A DNA stretch of 11,108 nt from NCBI GenBank assembly GCA_900128395.1, contig LT649964.1, positions 1 to 11,108 of the forward strand, read 5' to 3'. The translations under genes and the position numbers were made by a program. The notes under the pieces are model-generated. The model searched no databases, was not told the DNA's origin, and saw only the letters and a program-made list of their open reading frames with translations. Shown one piece after another: positions 1-7,255 of the stretch. Position 1 is the stretch's first letter. Each line of letters opens with the position of its first letter. This DNA is from Stramenopiles sp. TOSAG23-2 (Eukaryota > Sar).

Positions 1-1
1 A

Positions 2-880
2 AGAATGAATGGATGGCCAATTGTTGGGCCAAATGGATCAAATGCATGGTACGATGCGTATGATATGGCAATTGCAGATCCTGATGTACATGTTATTATT
101 GTTACTGGTTCAGGGCGTGCATGGTGTGCTGGTGCCGATATGCAAATGTTAAATGGGCTCAGCACAGGTAAAGATTCAATGACAGGTGGAAATAACGAAG
201 CAAAAAGGGCAGCTGCAAAAGCAGCTGCTGATCGTGGTGAATCCAATGATCATAAAGGTCGTCCATTGAATTATGCACATCATGTACCAAAACCAATTAT
301 TGCTGCTATTAACGGCGCAACGGCTGGTGGTGGTTTCTCACAAGCAATGGCATGTGATATTCGTTTTGCAGCAGCTGGTGCTAAATTTGCAGCTGGATTC
401 CCACGAAGAGGATTAATTGCTGAATGGGGTATCTCGTGGTCTTTACCACGTGTAGTTGGAATGGGTAATGCGATGGACATTTTATTGTCTGGTCGTAAAT
501 TCACTTCAGAGGAGGCATTGGAACTTGGTATTATTCAACGTATCTATCCAAAAGAAACATTGATGGCAGAGACGATTAAATATGCAACTGATATGGCAAA
601 GAATGTCCCATCTAATTCCCTTGCTATTATCAAAGAGCAATTGATCCGTCATCAAAACCGTACAGTCGACCAAGCATTGAGAGAATCAAATAAATTGATG
701 ATCATGTCTACAACGAAAAAAAATCCTGAATTTACAGAAGGCGTTAGTTCATTTATGGAATCAAGGCCACCGAATTTCAGTCCATTCGATCCAAAAAATC
801 CTATGCAAACATTTAAAAAAGAAGTGTTGCGAGATGAACAAGCTGTGGAAGATTTACCAGATACGATATCGAAACTTTAA
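2..880 (+). CDS. Crotonase-fold enoyl-CoA hydratase/isomerase, peroxisomal, 5' partial
   Basis: Acts on enoyl-CoA esters, probably in peroxisomal fatty-acid beta-oxidation. The frame is open to the left edge (AGA just before the first ATG). The stretch R-M-N-G-W matches the crotonase 'NRPE-x-NAW' N-terminal motif, so the ATG at position 5 is internal and roughly 15-25 residues lie outside the window. Counting from that Met, the first oxyanion-hole segment CAGAD is at 41-45 and the NGATAGGG turn at 103-110. The two catalytic glutamates of classical hydratase (rat Glu144 and Glu164) align with Ser112 and Phe132. A glutamate is instead present at 140 (IAEWG), where peroxisomal enoyl-CoA isomerases such as yeast Eci1 carry theirs. 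The C-terminus is SKL, a canonical PTS1, so import into peroxisomes is expected. The gene is convergent with the next one. The family call is firm; hydratase versus isomerase is inference. Confidence 0.9.
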   Translation, partial: RMNGWPIVGPNGSNAWYDAYDMAIADPDVHVIIVTGSGRAWCAGADMQMLNGLSTGKDSMTGGNNEAKRAAAKAAADRGESNDHKGRPLNYAHHVPKPIIAAINGATAGGGFSQAMACDIRFAAAGAKFAAGFPRRGLIAEWGISWSLPRVVGMGNAMDILLSGRKFTSEEALELGIIQRIYPKETLMAETIKYATDMAKNVPSNSLAIIKEQLIRHQNRTVDQALRESNKLMIMSTTKKNPEFTEGVSSFMESRPPNFSPFDPKNPMQTFKKEVLRDEQAVEDLPDTISKL

Positions 881-1198
881 TCATATATATATTATATGAT
901 TTAATATAATATTTAAAAATTAACATAGCCGAAGTAAAGGAACTCGCAGCATCTAATTGGATTTCTACTACATGTAGAGATATACAAACTGCGATTATTA
1001 AAACTTGCGCTTATAATAATCGTTTTGCTTTGAAATGTGGATTTGGTGAGTCGTATGATAAATTGTATAATGTTACATTCGTTTTTTAGTATTTTACTCG
1101 TATAATTTATTTTCGTACTTCGTACTCTCTTAAACTCTGCCAGCAGTCTGATATATTTAAATATAGTGTATGACATATTCACTTTTCTTTTTTCATTT
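881..1198. other. Intergenic region between convergent crotonase genes
   Basis: About 318 bp of shared 3' flank. The ends are strongly AT-rich, but the middle (about 925-1090) is clearly less so. On the plus strand it is free of stop codons from 910 to the TAG at 1087-1089, about 59 codons, with no ATG. It is bordered by a possible acceptor (ATAG ending at 928) and a donor-like GTGAGT at 1046-1051. The minus strand also has an 89-codon open frame here. Neither resembles a family I know, so no gene is called. Confidence 0.5.
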
Positions 1199-2173
1199 TT
1201 ACAATTTACTGAATTTTGCTTTCTTCTTTTTCATACCGGCAACAGCTGCTTTTACAACATCTTGTGTTTCTACATATATATATGATGTATTGAAGAAAAT
1301 AAAAGTGATAAAGTTAGAAATATAAAATATAGACGACACATGTGATGTGTGTGTGTGTGTGTGTGTGTTTAGATTTATATTATAATAAAAAAACTTACGA
1401 AGGGCTCCTGCATTCCATGTTAATATGTAATCTAAACCATCTTCTACAGAATGATCTCTGGAATATATTAAATTTGCTTTGGTTGATGCAATTGCAACTG
1501 GACTATGTTCTGCAATGAGACCAGCAGTATGGCATGCATGTTTCAACAGTTCTTCACGTGATGGTAATACTTTACTAACTAAGCCTAATTCTTTTGCTTC
1601 ATCTGCATACATATCTCTAGCAGTTAATGCTAATTCTCTGACTATTGAGTGATTACCAATGATTTTCGGTAATCGTTGCAATGTGCCCAAGTCAGCAGCT
1701 ATACCGATTGCCGCCTCTTTAATGCAAAATTTTGCATCGTCACTACAAAACCGGATGTCGCAGGCACTAATTAAATCAATACCACCACCAATACAAGCAC
1801 CATGTACAGCTGCAACAACTGGTTTCCAACACTTCTCCAAACTTGATAATGAATCTTGTAATCGTTTTGTATTTTGTATAAAACGTAACCCATGCCTTGC
1901 AGCATCTACTTTTTCACCACTACTGGCGTTTGGACTACTCATAAACGCTTCTTGAATATCTAGGCCAGCACTAAATGCTCTACCATTTGCACTAATAACT
2001 ATACATCTTACATTATTGTCTCTTGCTGCACGATCAAAACATGATCGCATATCATCCCAAAATTGATCATTCATTGCATTTAATTTCTTTGGTCGATTTA
2101 ATCGTACATGTAACACTGCATCATTGTCTGGTAAAAAGGATACTTCCAATGTATCAAAATTGTAATAATTCAT
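1199..2173 (-). CDS. ECH1: Delta3,5-delta2,4-dienoyl-CoA isomerase, peroxisomal (two exons)
   Basis: Moves the double bonds of 3,5-dienoyl-CoA to 2,4-dienoyl-CoA, an auxiliary step in oxidising unsaturated fatty acids with odd-numbered double bonds. Exon 1 is 2173-1399 and exon 2 is 1269-1199; the spliced product has 281 residues. Splicing joins ...GAL to QTQDVVK, which restores the normal family sequence. The three acidic residues of rat ECH1 (Asp176, Glu196, Asp204) are all present as Asp133, Glu153 and Asp161, with identical spacing of 20 and 8. The motif AADLGTLQRLPK at 159-170 is diagnostic. The GACIGGG oxyanion loop is at 125-131. The C-terminus FSKL is a PTS1. The N-terminus (MNYYNFDTLEVSF) has no mitochondrial presequence character, which suggests peroxisomal location only. 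It is divergent from the reductase gene at 2556. Confidence 0.95.
   Translation of the reverse strand: MNYYNFDTLEVSFLPDNDAVLHVRLNRPKKLNAMNDQFWDDMRSCFDRAARDNNVRCIVISANGRAFSAGLDIQEAFMSSPNASSGEKVDAARHGLRFIQNTKRLQDSLSSLEKCWKPVVAAVHGACIGGGIDLISACDIRFCSDDAKFCIKEAAIGIAADLGTLQRLPKIIGNHSIVRELALTARDMYADEAKELGLVSKVLPSREELLKHACHTAGLIAEHSPVAIASTKANLIYSRDHSVEDGLDYILTWNAGALRKFFYYNINLNTHTHTHTSHVSSIFYISNFITFIFFNTSYIYVETQDVVKAAVAGMKKKKAKFSKL
1270..1398 (-). other. Intron of ECH1-type gene (129 nt, phase 1)
   Basis: The donor is GTAAGT (1398-1393) and the acceptor ATGTAG ends at 1270. A CTAAC branch-point-like motif lies at 1317-1313. Its length is a multiple of three and it has no in-frame stop, so an unspliced message would still be translated through it, adding 43 residues including a Thr-His repeat. 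Homology across the junction supports removal. Confidence 0.92.
1346..1367. repeat. (TG)11 microsatellite inside intron
   Basis: Eleven uninterrupted TG units on the plus strand, read as (CA)n in the ECH1-type transcript. It lies between the donor and the CTAAC motif. Confidence 0.95.
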
Positions 2174-2555
2174 GTTTTTTTTTAATGTTTACAAATGTTG
2201 TTGCTTTTTTGTTTTTCGTTATTGGAAATTTATATTATTATTATTATTATGCGTTTAAGATTGATGCAGACACACAGTTTTGAATTCTTAGTATTTGTAT
2301 GTTCTTTTCAATTTTTTTTTCCCCATTGTTATTGTGCATCATTCCAGCATTCATTATTCCATATTATAATAACAACAACGTGTTAGTAAGTGTATATATA
2401 ATACACCTGATGTATTTTAATATAATACTGAAAATAATAATATATATATTATTGTAATGATAGACATTGGACAGAGAAAAAAGAAAAATATAATTATATA
2501 AATTAAATCGATGGTACATAATTAAAACAAAAAGAAAAGAAATACTAAAGGAAAC
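2174..2555. promoter_or_regulatory. Divergent intergenic region, probable bidirectional promoter
   Basis: A 382-bp spacer between the ECH1-type start (minus) and the reductase start (plus); it must hold the 5' ends of both. It is very AT-rich, with an ATT/TAT trinucleotide run at about 2231-2250 and T-tracts close to the ECH1 start. I could not identify a specific TATA or activator site against this background. Shared control of the two lipid genes is inferred from the geometry only. Confidence 0.45.
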
Positions 2556-3590
2556 ATGTCACGTGCATTTTTACAAAGAAATAATACAGCAAGTAATAGA
2601 CAAATGATTATTGCAAGTATGCCAAATGGTCCCCTGCAACCATCAAATTTTCAGTTACAAGTTCAATCAGATATGCAAGAATTAAAAGATGGAGAAGTAA
2701 GGCTCAAAACTCTTGCAATTACCATTGGTGCAGGACAAAGAGCTGGGTTACAAGGATCAGCATCATACCTCGCAAATAAACCAGGTGATGCACAAGTTAT
2801 GAATGGAACTGGTGTTGGTACAGTAGTTGAATCAAAAGATATGAATTTCAAAGTTGGTGATGTTGTCATGGGTGGTTGTGGCTGGCAAGAATTTGCTACT
2901 TTACCTGGAAAAGCATTGACAAAAGTTCCACCTGGTGTTGATCCAGCAATGCAATTAGGATTGCTTGGAACAAATGGATTAACTGCATATTTTGGTTTAT
3001 TGGATATTGGTATGCCAAAATCTGGTGAGACGGTATTAGTATCTGCTGCATCTGGGTCTGTTGGACATATTGTAGTTCAAATTGCAAAGATTAAAGGATG
3101 TGTGGTGATTGGAACAGCTGGGTCAGATGAAAAATGTCAACGTTTAATAGATGAATTAGGTTTTGATCAGGCAATTAACTATAAAAGTGATGATTTTAGA
3201 AACTTATTAAAAGCAGCAACACCAAAGAAAATCGATGTATATTTTGATAATACTGGTGGTAAAATCTTACAAAGTGCATTGTTTCGTATGAATACATTTG
3301 GACGTATTGTTTGTTGTGGAAATGTTAGTCAATACGATACAAGTACTCCAGGTGGTGGACCAAAAGGCGTTCCTGGGATGCTTGTTAATAATCAAGTTAA
3401 AATGCAAGGTTTCATTGTATATTCATATGCAAAACAATATGAACATGCAAGACAAGAAATGGTTGGTTGGGCAAATGAAGGGAAGTTAGTTGGATGGTCA
3501 ACAGAATATCAAGGAATGGAACGTGCACCACATGCATTTATTGATATGTTAAATGGTGTCACAAAAGGTACAACGATTGTACATTTTTAA
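2556..3590 (+). CDS. NADPH-dependent MDR double-bond reductase, PTGR/CurA-like
   Basis: A medium-chain dehydrogenase/reductase of the zinc-free leukotriene-B4-dehydrogenase / prostaglandin reductase / alkenal reductase group. It should reduce alpha,beta-unsaturated ketones or aldehydes with NADPH. It has 344 residues, the usual length, in one exon. The N-terminal substrate domain carries GTGVGTVVESKD at 84-95 and the GDVV strand at 101-104. The Rossmann nucleotide loop is AASGSVG at 164-170. The family signature FDNTGG is at 230-235, and the C-terminal MQGFIV at 283-288 is typical. Zinc-ligand motifs of alcohol dehydrogenases are absent. It ends in VHF, so there is no PTS1, and I see no clear PTS2; a cytosolic location is likely. 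The start is the first in-frame ATG, in the context AAACATGTC. The exact substrate is unknown. Confidence 0.9.
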   Translation: MSRAFLQRNNTASNRQMIIASMPNGPLQPSNFQLQVQSDMQELKDGEVRLKTLAITIGAGQRAGLQGSASYLANKPGDAQVMNGTGVGTVVESKDMNFKVGDVVMGGCGWQEFATLPGKALTKVPPGVDPAMQLGLLGTNGLTAYFGLLDIGMPKSGETVLVSAASGSVGHIVVQIAKIKGCVVIGTAGSDEKCQRLIDELGFDQAINYKSDDFRNLLKAATPKKIDVYFDNTGGKILQSALFRMNTFGRIVCCGNVSQYDTSTPGGGPKGVPGMLVNNQVKMQGFIVYSYAKQYEHARQEMVGWANEGKLVGWSTEYQGMERAPHAFIDMLNGVTKGTTIVHF

Positions 3591-3980
3591 ATTCTGTTCA
3601 AAAGAAATTTTACATTTTGAAACAAAAGCATAAAATATGCAAGAGAAGAAGATAGAAGAGTGCATAGTGATTGATGAGAGTTGTATATTTTTTTGTGTAT
3701 GTAGTGAGATGTGGTGTATATAGATTATATTATCTGAATAAATGCTTGGTGTCAATACTTTTATATAATTCAATATGAAACATGCAAGATGTGACTTCTC
3801 TCTCCCTCCTCTTGATTTTTAATAATCAATCGTCTTGATCTTCATTTTTTTTTAAAATCCCCCCGCTTGCCCTCTTCATAATACCAGCATATATATATAT
3901 AAATATAACAATAATATATACCAGGTATAGTAAGACAATAGCAATGATGAAAAGATAGAAATAGAAACAACAGCATCAAC
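3591..3980 (+). other. Intergenic: 3' flank of reductase and 5' flank of Asn-rich gene
   Basis: 390 bp between two plus-strand genes. It holds a candidate poly(A) signal, a CT-rich stretch at about 3795-3812, a short C run near 3860 and a TA-rich stretch at about 3890-3920. No reading frame here looks like protein. Confidence 0.5.
3737..3742 (+). terminator. Candidate poly(A) signal AATAAA
   Basis: A canonical hexamer about 147 nt after the reductase stop codon, a plausible 3'-UTR distance. In DNA this AT-rich the hexamer also arises by chance, so support is modest. Confidence 0.4.
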
Positions 3981-5411
3981 ATGGATACCTCAATGTTTGG
4001 TGGTAGCCATGGAGATTATAGATTATTAGCACCACCAACTGTACATGTGAATACCTTGAACAATAACAATACAAATCAATATGATGACGATGAAAATAAT
4101 AATTTAAATTTTATTAATGTAAATCAAGAAGATAATTTACTACCAAATTGGTTAAAGAAATTACTTGAACAAGAAATTATTCCAACTGAAGGTATACCAG
4201 TTTTAATATCAAAATATATGTACAATAGGTACCAAAATAGAATCAAACGGATATTTGATAATGAATATCTCACCAGTAAAAAGAACAGAAGCAATGATGA
4301 TAAAAATAATGACAACAACAACAACAATCATATCATACAAATAGTTCTTATTGATATTGATACTATTTTAAGATTTTCAAAAGATGGTATGGAAAAATTA
4401 TTAATAAATAAGAAGAAGAAGAACGAAGAAGAAGAAGAACAAAATAATGTTTTAACATTAACCACTACGTATCATATTTATCTTGAATTACTATGTAAAA
4501 AACGAGATTTAATGGTAGCATTTCATAATCAACATATTGAAATGCGTGGTAATATGTTAATTTCATTCAAGTTGAAAAAATTAATTGAAATATTTGCAGT
4601 TCCAATTAAATTTCCCATGTATAAATTATATAAAATCACTTGTTGGAGATGGGTATTAATATCAGGCATGCAATTGACATACATTGATCGTCATGGTCAA
4701 TATTATAAAACAGATAGAGTAGGAAAGGTAGGTTGGCAAGATTCAACGGAAGATTATGAATTTATATTAGAGGATGATGAAGTATTGATAAATATGGATG
4801 TTTACATTGGGAATAGAAGACATGCAGGTGGAAGAGACGGCCTTGGTTCAATGACATTTAGTACAAATAAAAATAGAACATGGAAATTTGGTATCGAAGT
4901 TGGTGGGTTAAGATATAATACAGATATGAACTTTAATAATAATTATAATAATAATCATAATCAGATCAGTTTACATGAAACATTATTACATAATATACGT
5001 AATCGAGGTAATAATAATGTAACAATGAATAATAATAATAACAGTCGTCAAGATAATGTTAGACGAAAACAATCATCTTCATATATACATTGTTTTCGAT
5101 TACGAGCTGCTGATAATATACATGCAATTGGTGTTGGTGCAATTAAAGATCCACAATTATTCAAACGTTTGAAACGTAATAATAATACTACGAATAATAA
5201 AAATAAAAAAAAAAGTACTTTAGATGGTAATAAATATTTTCCTGTTTGGACTGTTACAAATCATCATAAATTTTTATTACATGATCGTAAAGCAATTGAA
5301 ACATTTTATTTTATTATATTATATAATAAAGCATTGTTTCAAGTATTACAAGGGAATGATTCAGTTTTAATACCAGAAGCATTGATACGATATATCTTGC
5401 AATTTTATTAA
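3981..5411 (+). CDS. Asn-rich protein with jacalin-like beta-prism pattern
   Basis: A 476-residue single-exon frame with no family I can name with certainty. Residues about 222-387 follow the jacalin-like lectin pattern: a strand with SGMQLTYIDRHGQY (228-241), an acidic turn EDDEVLINMDVYIG (264-277), the strand and loop MTFSTNKNRTWKFG (291-304) and a closing CFRLRAADNIHAIGVG (371-386), like the 'FhGr..g..iDaIGv' end of jacalins. A charged, Asn-rich insert (about 316-366) interrupts the fold before the last strand. Asn runs also occur at 27-41, 109-116 and 400-408, and a Lys/Glu-rich tract lies at 144-153. Residues 50-215 are mixed alpha/beta without a recognised domain. The C-terminus (SVLIPEALIRYILQFY) resembles the start of an F-box helix but stops there. 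No signal peptide or membrane helix is visible. A sugar-binding or scaffolding role is inference only. Confidence 0.6.
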   Translation: MDTSMFGGSHGDYRLLAPPTVHVNTLNNNNTNQYDDDENNNLNFINVNQEDNLLPNWLKKLLEQEIIPTEGIPVLISKYMYNRYQNRIKRIFDNEYLTSKKNRSNDDKNNDNNNNNHIIQIVLIDIDTILRFSKDGMEKLLINKKKKNEEEEEQNNVLTLTTTYHIYLELLCKKRDLMVAFHNQHIEMRGNMLISFKLKKLIEIFAVPIKFPMYKLYKITCWRWVLISGMQLTYIDRHGQYYKTDRVGKVGWQDSTEDYEFILEDDEVLINMDVYIGNRRHAGGRDGLGSMTFSTNKNRTWKFGIEVGGLRYNTDMNFNNNYNNNHNQISLHETLLHNIRNRGNNNVTMNNNNNSRQDNVRRKQSSSYIHCFRLRAADNIHAIGVGAIKDPQLFKRLKRNNNTTNNKNKKKSTLDGNKYFPVWTVTNHHKFLLHDRKAIETFYFIILYNKALFQVLQGNDSVLIPEALIRYILQFY

Positions 5412-5692
5412 AAACAAAAAGGAAAGAGAGAGTATGTATAGGGGTGAGACGCTTTGACGCCGCAGTAATTTAAAAATATCAAAAAATAATATAAAATAAT
5501 TGAGAACATGAAAAAATTAAAATTAATTGGCGAACTAAATATTTTTAAAACATACAGCTCCAAATCCTTTTCTCACTCGCACTTGAAATTCTCTTTCCTT
5601 TCTCCTGGGTTAAAAATCAAACAAACACGCTTTTTCTTTTTTATATGCAGATTTCGTGTTTGTTTGCTTTTTTTTGTGTTTTATATTTAAAT
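5412..5692. other. Intergenic region between convergent genes
   Basis: 281 bp of shared 3' flank for the Asn-rich gene (plus) and the dynein chain gene (minus). It has pyrimidine-rich stretches on the plus strand (about 5563-5608) and T-tracts near the dynein stop. On the minus strand an AATAAA overlaps the dynein stop codon (5697-5692). I see no gene or structured RNA. Confidence 0.5.
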
Positions 5693-6406
5693 TTATTTGG
5701 AACCACCAGTAATACTCTTTAAGAATTGATCCAAATTTTGTGCTTGATAACGTAAAAATGCTATTTCATCTTGACGTTTCTTTTCATCCAATTGTCTCCT
5801 TTCTTGTTCCCGTTTTTCAATTACCTCGACTTTGTTTCTTAATTCTAAAACTTGATTTTCCAATGTTTTCTTTGTTTCATTCAAATTTTTTATTTTACCT
5901 TCCATTTCTGCCATACCTTGTTCTGCTTGTAATTGTTTTCTAACACCAAAGGTTACAGAGCTATCATATAATGTTTTGTACGCATCGATCGTCATGCGAA
6001 TTTCATCCCTAACGCGCAACAATAACAACCCACGCTCGGCGCCATTCAATGTTACCTGCCTTATAAGTTCATCAAAACCCTGTGAATATAAATCTTCACG
6101 TACTGGACATATTCCCATTTCCCTTGCTTGCCTTTCCAATAATTTTTTATCCAATTCCTCTTGCAAATGTATTACGTCTAGCCTAGTTGCTGGTTGTTTA
6201 ACAACGTATTGCATGAAATTGCCACCATCCGGTGTTTGAAATGTACGTGGTGGCAAGATGGAATTCAATATCTCGTCGGTTTGCGTATTCCCTGACGAGG
6301 AACTTGCCTTTCCTTTCGTTTTACTTTTTGGTGATAATACACCAGCTTCATTTATTGGCAACGGCCCTTCATATTGTAACAATGATGGTGGTGCAAATTC
6401 TTCCAT
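5693..6406 (-). CDS. DNALI1: Axonemal dynein light intermediate chain p28
   Basis: A subunit of the single-headed inner-arm dyneins of motile cilia (Chlamydomonas p28/IDA4, animal DNALI1), where it binds the heavy chain together with actin or centrin. It has 237 residues, close to the 250-260 of its relatives, in one exon. A variable Pro/Ser-rich N-terminus (1-43) is followed by EILNSILPPR (45-54). Then comes the strongly conserved core: LDVIHLQEELDKKLLERQAR (76-95), GICPVREDLYSQGFDELIRQ (98-117) and RGLLLLRVRDEIRMTI (125-140). The C-terminal third (about 155-230) is a charged coiled coil. The start is the first in-frame ATG and gives the expected N-terminal length. It is transcribed in the same direction as the amidase gene upstream, 849 bp away. 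This is the clearest evidence in the window that the organism is ciliated. Confidence 0.96.
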   Translation of the reverse strand: MEEFAPPSLLQYEGPLPINEAGVLSPKSKTKGKASSSSGNTQTDEILNSILPPRTFQTPDGGNFMQYVVKQPATRLDVIHLQEELDKKLLERQAREMGICPVREDLYSQGFDELIRQVTLNGAERGLLLLRVRDEIRMTIDAYKTLYDSSVTFGVRKQLQAEQGMAEMEGKIKNLNETKKTLENQVLELRNKVEVIEKREQERRQLDEKKRQDEIAFLRYQAQNLDQFLKSITGGSK

Positions 6407-6436
6407 AGTTTACTTTTTTATACTTTTTTGTTGTTG

Positions 6437-6464
6437 TATATATATATTATATATATATATATTA
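6437..6464. repeat. TA-rich dinucleotide run in dynein upstream region
   Basis: A nearly perfect TA repeat with one phase break, 31 nt upstream of the DNALI1 start codon. It could act as an AT-rich core promoter or simply be low-complexity DNA. Confidence 0.7.
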
Positions 6465-6648
6465 GACAGATTAAGAAATATCTATATATTACTAATACAC
6501 AAAAAAAAATATAACAATATAACAATCTGTGTGTTTCTCTCTATCTTGAACGATAATAATGTTTCCTCAAAACGTCTCTGCCCATGTTCCTCAACTCTTA
6601 TATATATATTTACACTCTATTTTATAGAATATTGTTAAACTGATGTTC

Positions 6649-7068
6649 AATGCTGTGTAGTGTTAATTTGGACAATTAAAAGCCTCGAAACGTCAATTAA
6701 ATTGTTTTTTTTGTTTTTTGTTTTTTTTTTTTTGTGTGCAAAATTGATAGGTGTATTATATCGTATACTAATAATTTAGAGCTTGTGTATATGTTAAATG
6801 AATATATAGTTTGTACTTAGATCAAAGCATTCTCAACCTTTCTACAAAATTAAAAAAGTGCTTAAAAATGACACCAACAGAATTATGATTGTTTTGAATC
6901 AACAACGGCAAAATGTAATAGTCTACGTTACGGCTTTACATCACCAAAAACTACCAACTTTACAATAGAAAAAATATACATAGGCCTGTATTTGCAGGTT
7001 GAAATGTCTGTATATTGGGAAAGAATGGCTTATTATCGGAAATATATCACATAGCACTACACAGCATT
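6649..7068. repeat. 14-bp perfect inverted repeat pair, 420 bp apart
   Basis: AATGCTGTGTAGTG at 6649-6662 is matched exactly by its reverse complement at 7055-7068. The ten-base core (AATGCTGTGT or its complement) occurs again at 7177-7186 and 9248-9257. No target-site duplication is visible beside the ends, so a MITE-like element is possible but not shown. Confidence 0.6.
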
Positions 7069-7159
7069 ATCTATTATGTACAGGTAAATTTATTATATTC
7101 TTTTTAGACTACATATAGTACAAAACAGCCAAATTAGTGTATAGCATGTGAATACGATG

Positions 7160-7198
7160 GGTTTACATTAACATATACACAGCATTGATATGTAAACC
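7160..7198. repeat. 9-bp stem hairpin in amidase 3' flank
   Basis: GGTTTACAT (7160-7168) pairs perfectly with ATGTAAACC (7190-7198) around a 21-nt loop that contains one copy of the ACACAGCATT decamer. It starts about 58 nt past the amidase stop, so it probably lies in the 3' UTR. Confidence 0.55.
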
Positions 7199-7255
7199 AG
7201 GATATTTATGCACAGCTTAAGATGCAGGGGGCTAGAAAGTGGTATTTTATTTTTA

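Larger units (their letters stand above)
6407..7255. other. 849-bp intergenic region with repeats
   Basis: It holds the promoter side of the dynein gene and the 3' flank of the amidase gene, both on the minus strand. It contains a TA-rich run at 6437-6464 just upstream of the dynein start, long T-tracts at about 6703-6735, a 14-bp inverted repeat pair (6649-6662 and 7055-7068) and a 9-bp hairpin stem at 7160-7198. A stop-free plus-strand segment without an early ATG spans about 6871-7054. No gene is called. Confidence 0.55.

Noticed and set aside
5-7. ATG at position 5 as the true start of the first crotonase
   Set aside because: It lies inside the conserved N-terminal crotonase motif (R-M-N-G-W) and the frame is open to the window edge, so the gene is cut off rather than starting here.
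913-1182. 89-codon minus-strand frame between the crotonases
   Set aside because: It has no recognisable family and a composition typical of AT-rich intergenic DNA. The opposite strand reads more like protein, and neither is called as a gene.
2023-2386. Two plus-strand frames over the ECH1 5' end and spacer
   Set aside because: They are rich in Phe, Ile and Tyr from T-tracts, and partly antisense to a well-supported exon.
3672-3737. C/D-box snoRNA-like TGATGA and CTGA motifs
   Set aside because: The C box lacks the purine at its first position and no terminal stem is present. The motifs lie in an ordinary 3' flank.
5508-5690. 60-codon plus-strand frame after the Asn-rich gene
   Set aside because: Phe/Lys low complexity from pyrimidine and A tracts; it lies in the 3' flank shared by two convergent genes.
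6649-7068. A complete MITE bounded by the 14-bp inverted repeats
   Set aside because: No target-site duplication is visible and pairing stops at 14 bp, so I report only the repeat pair.
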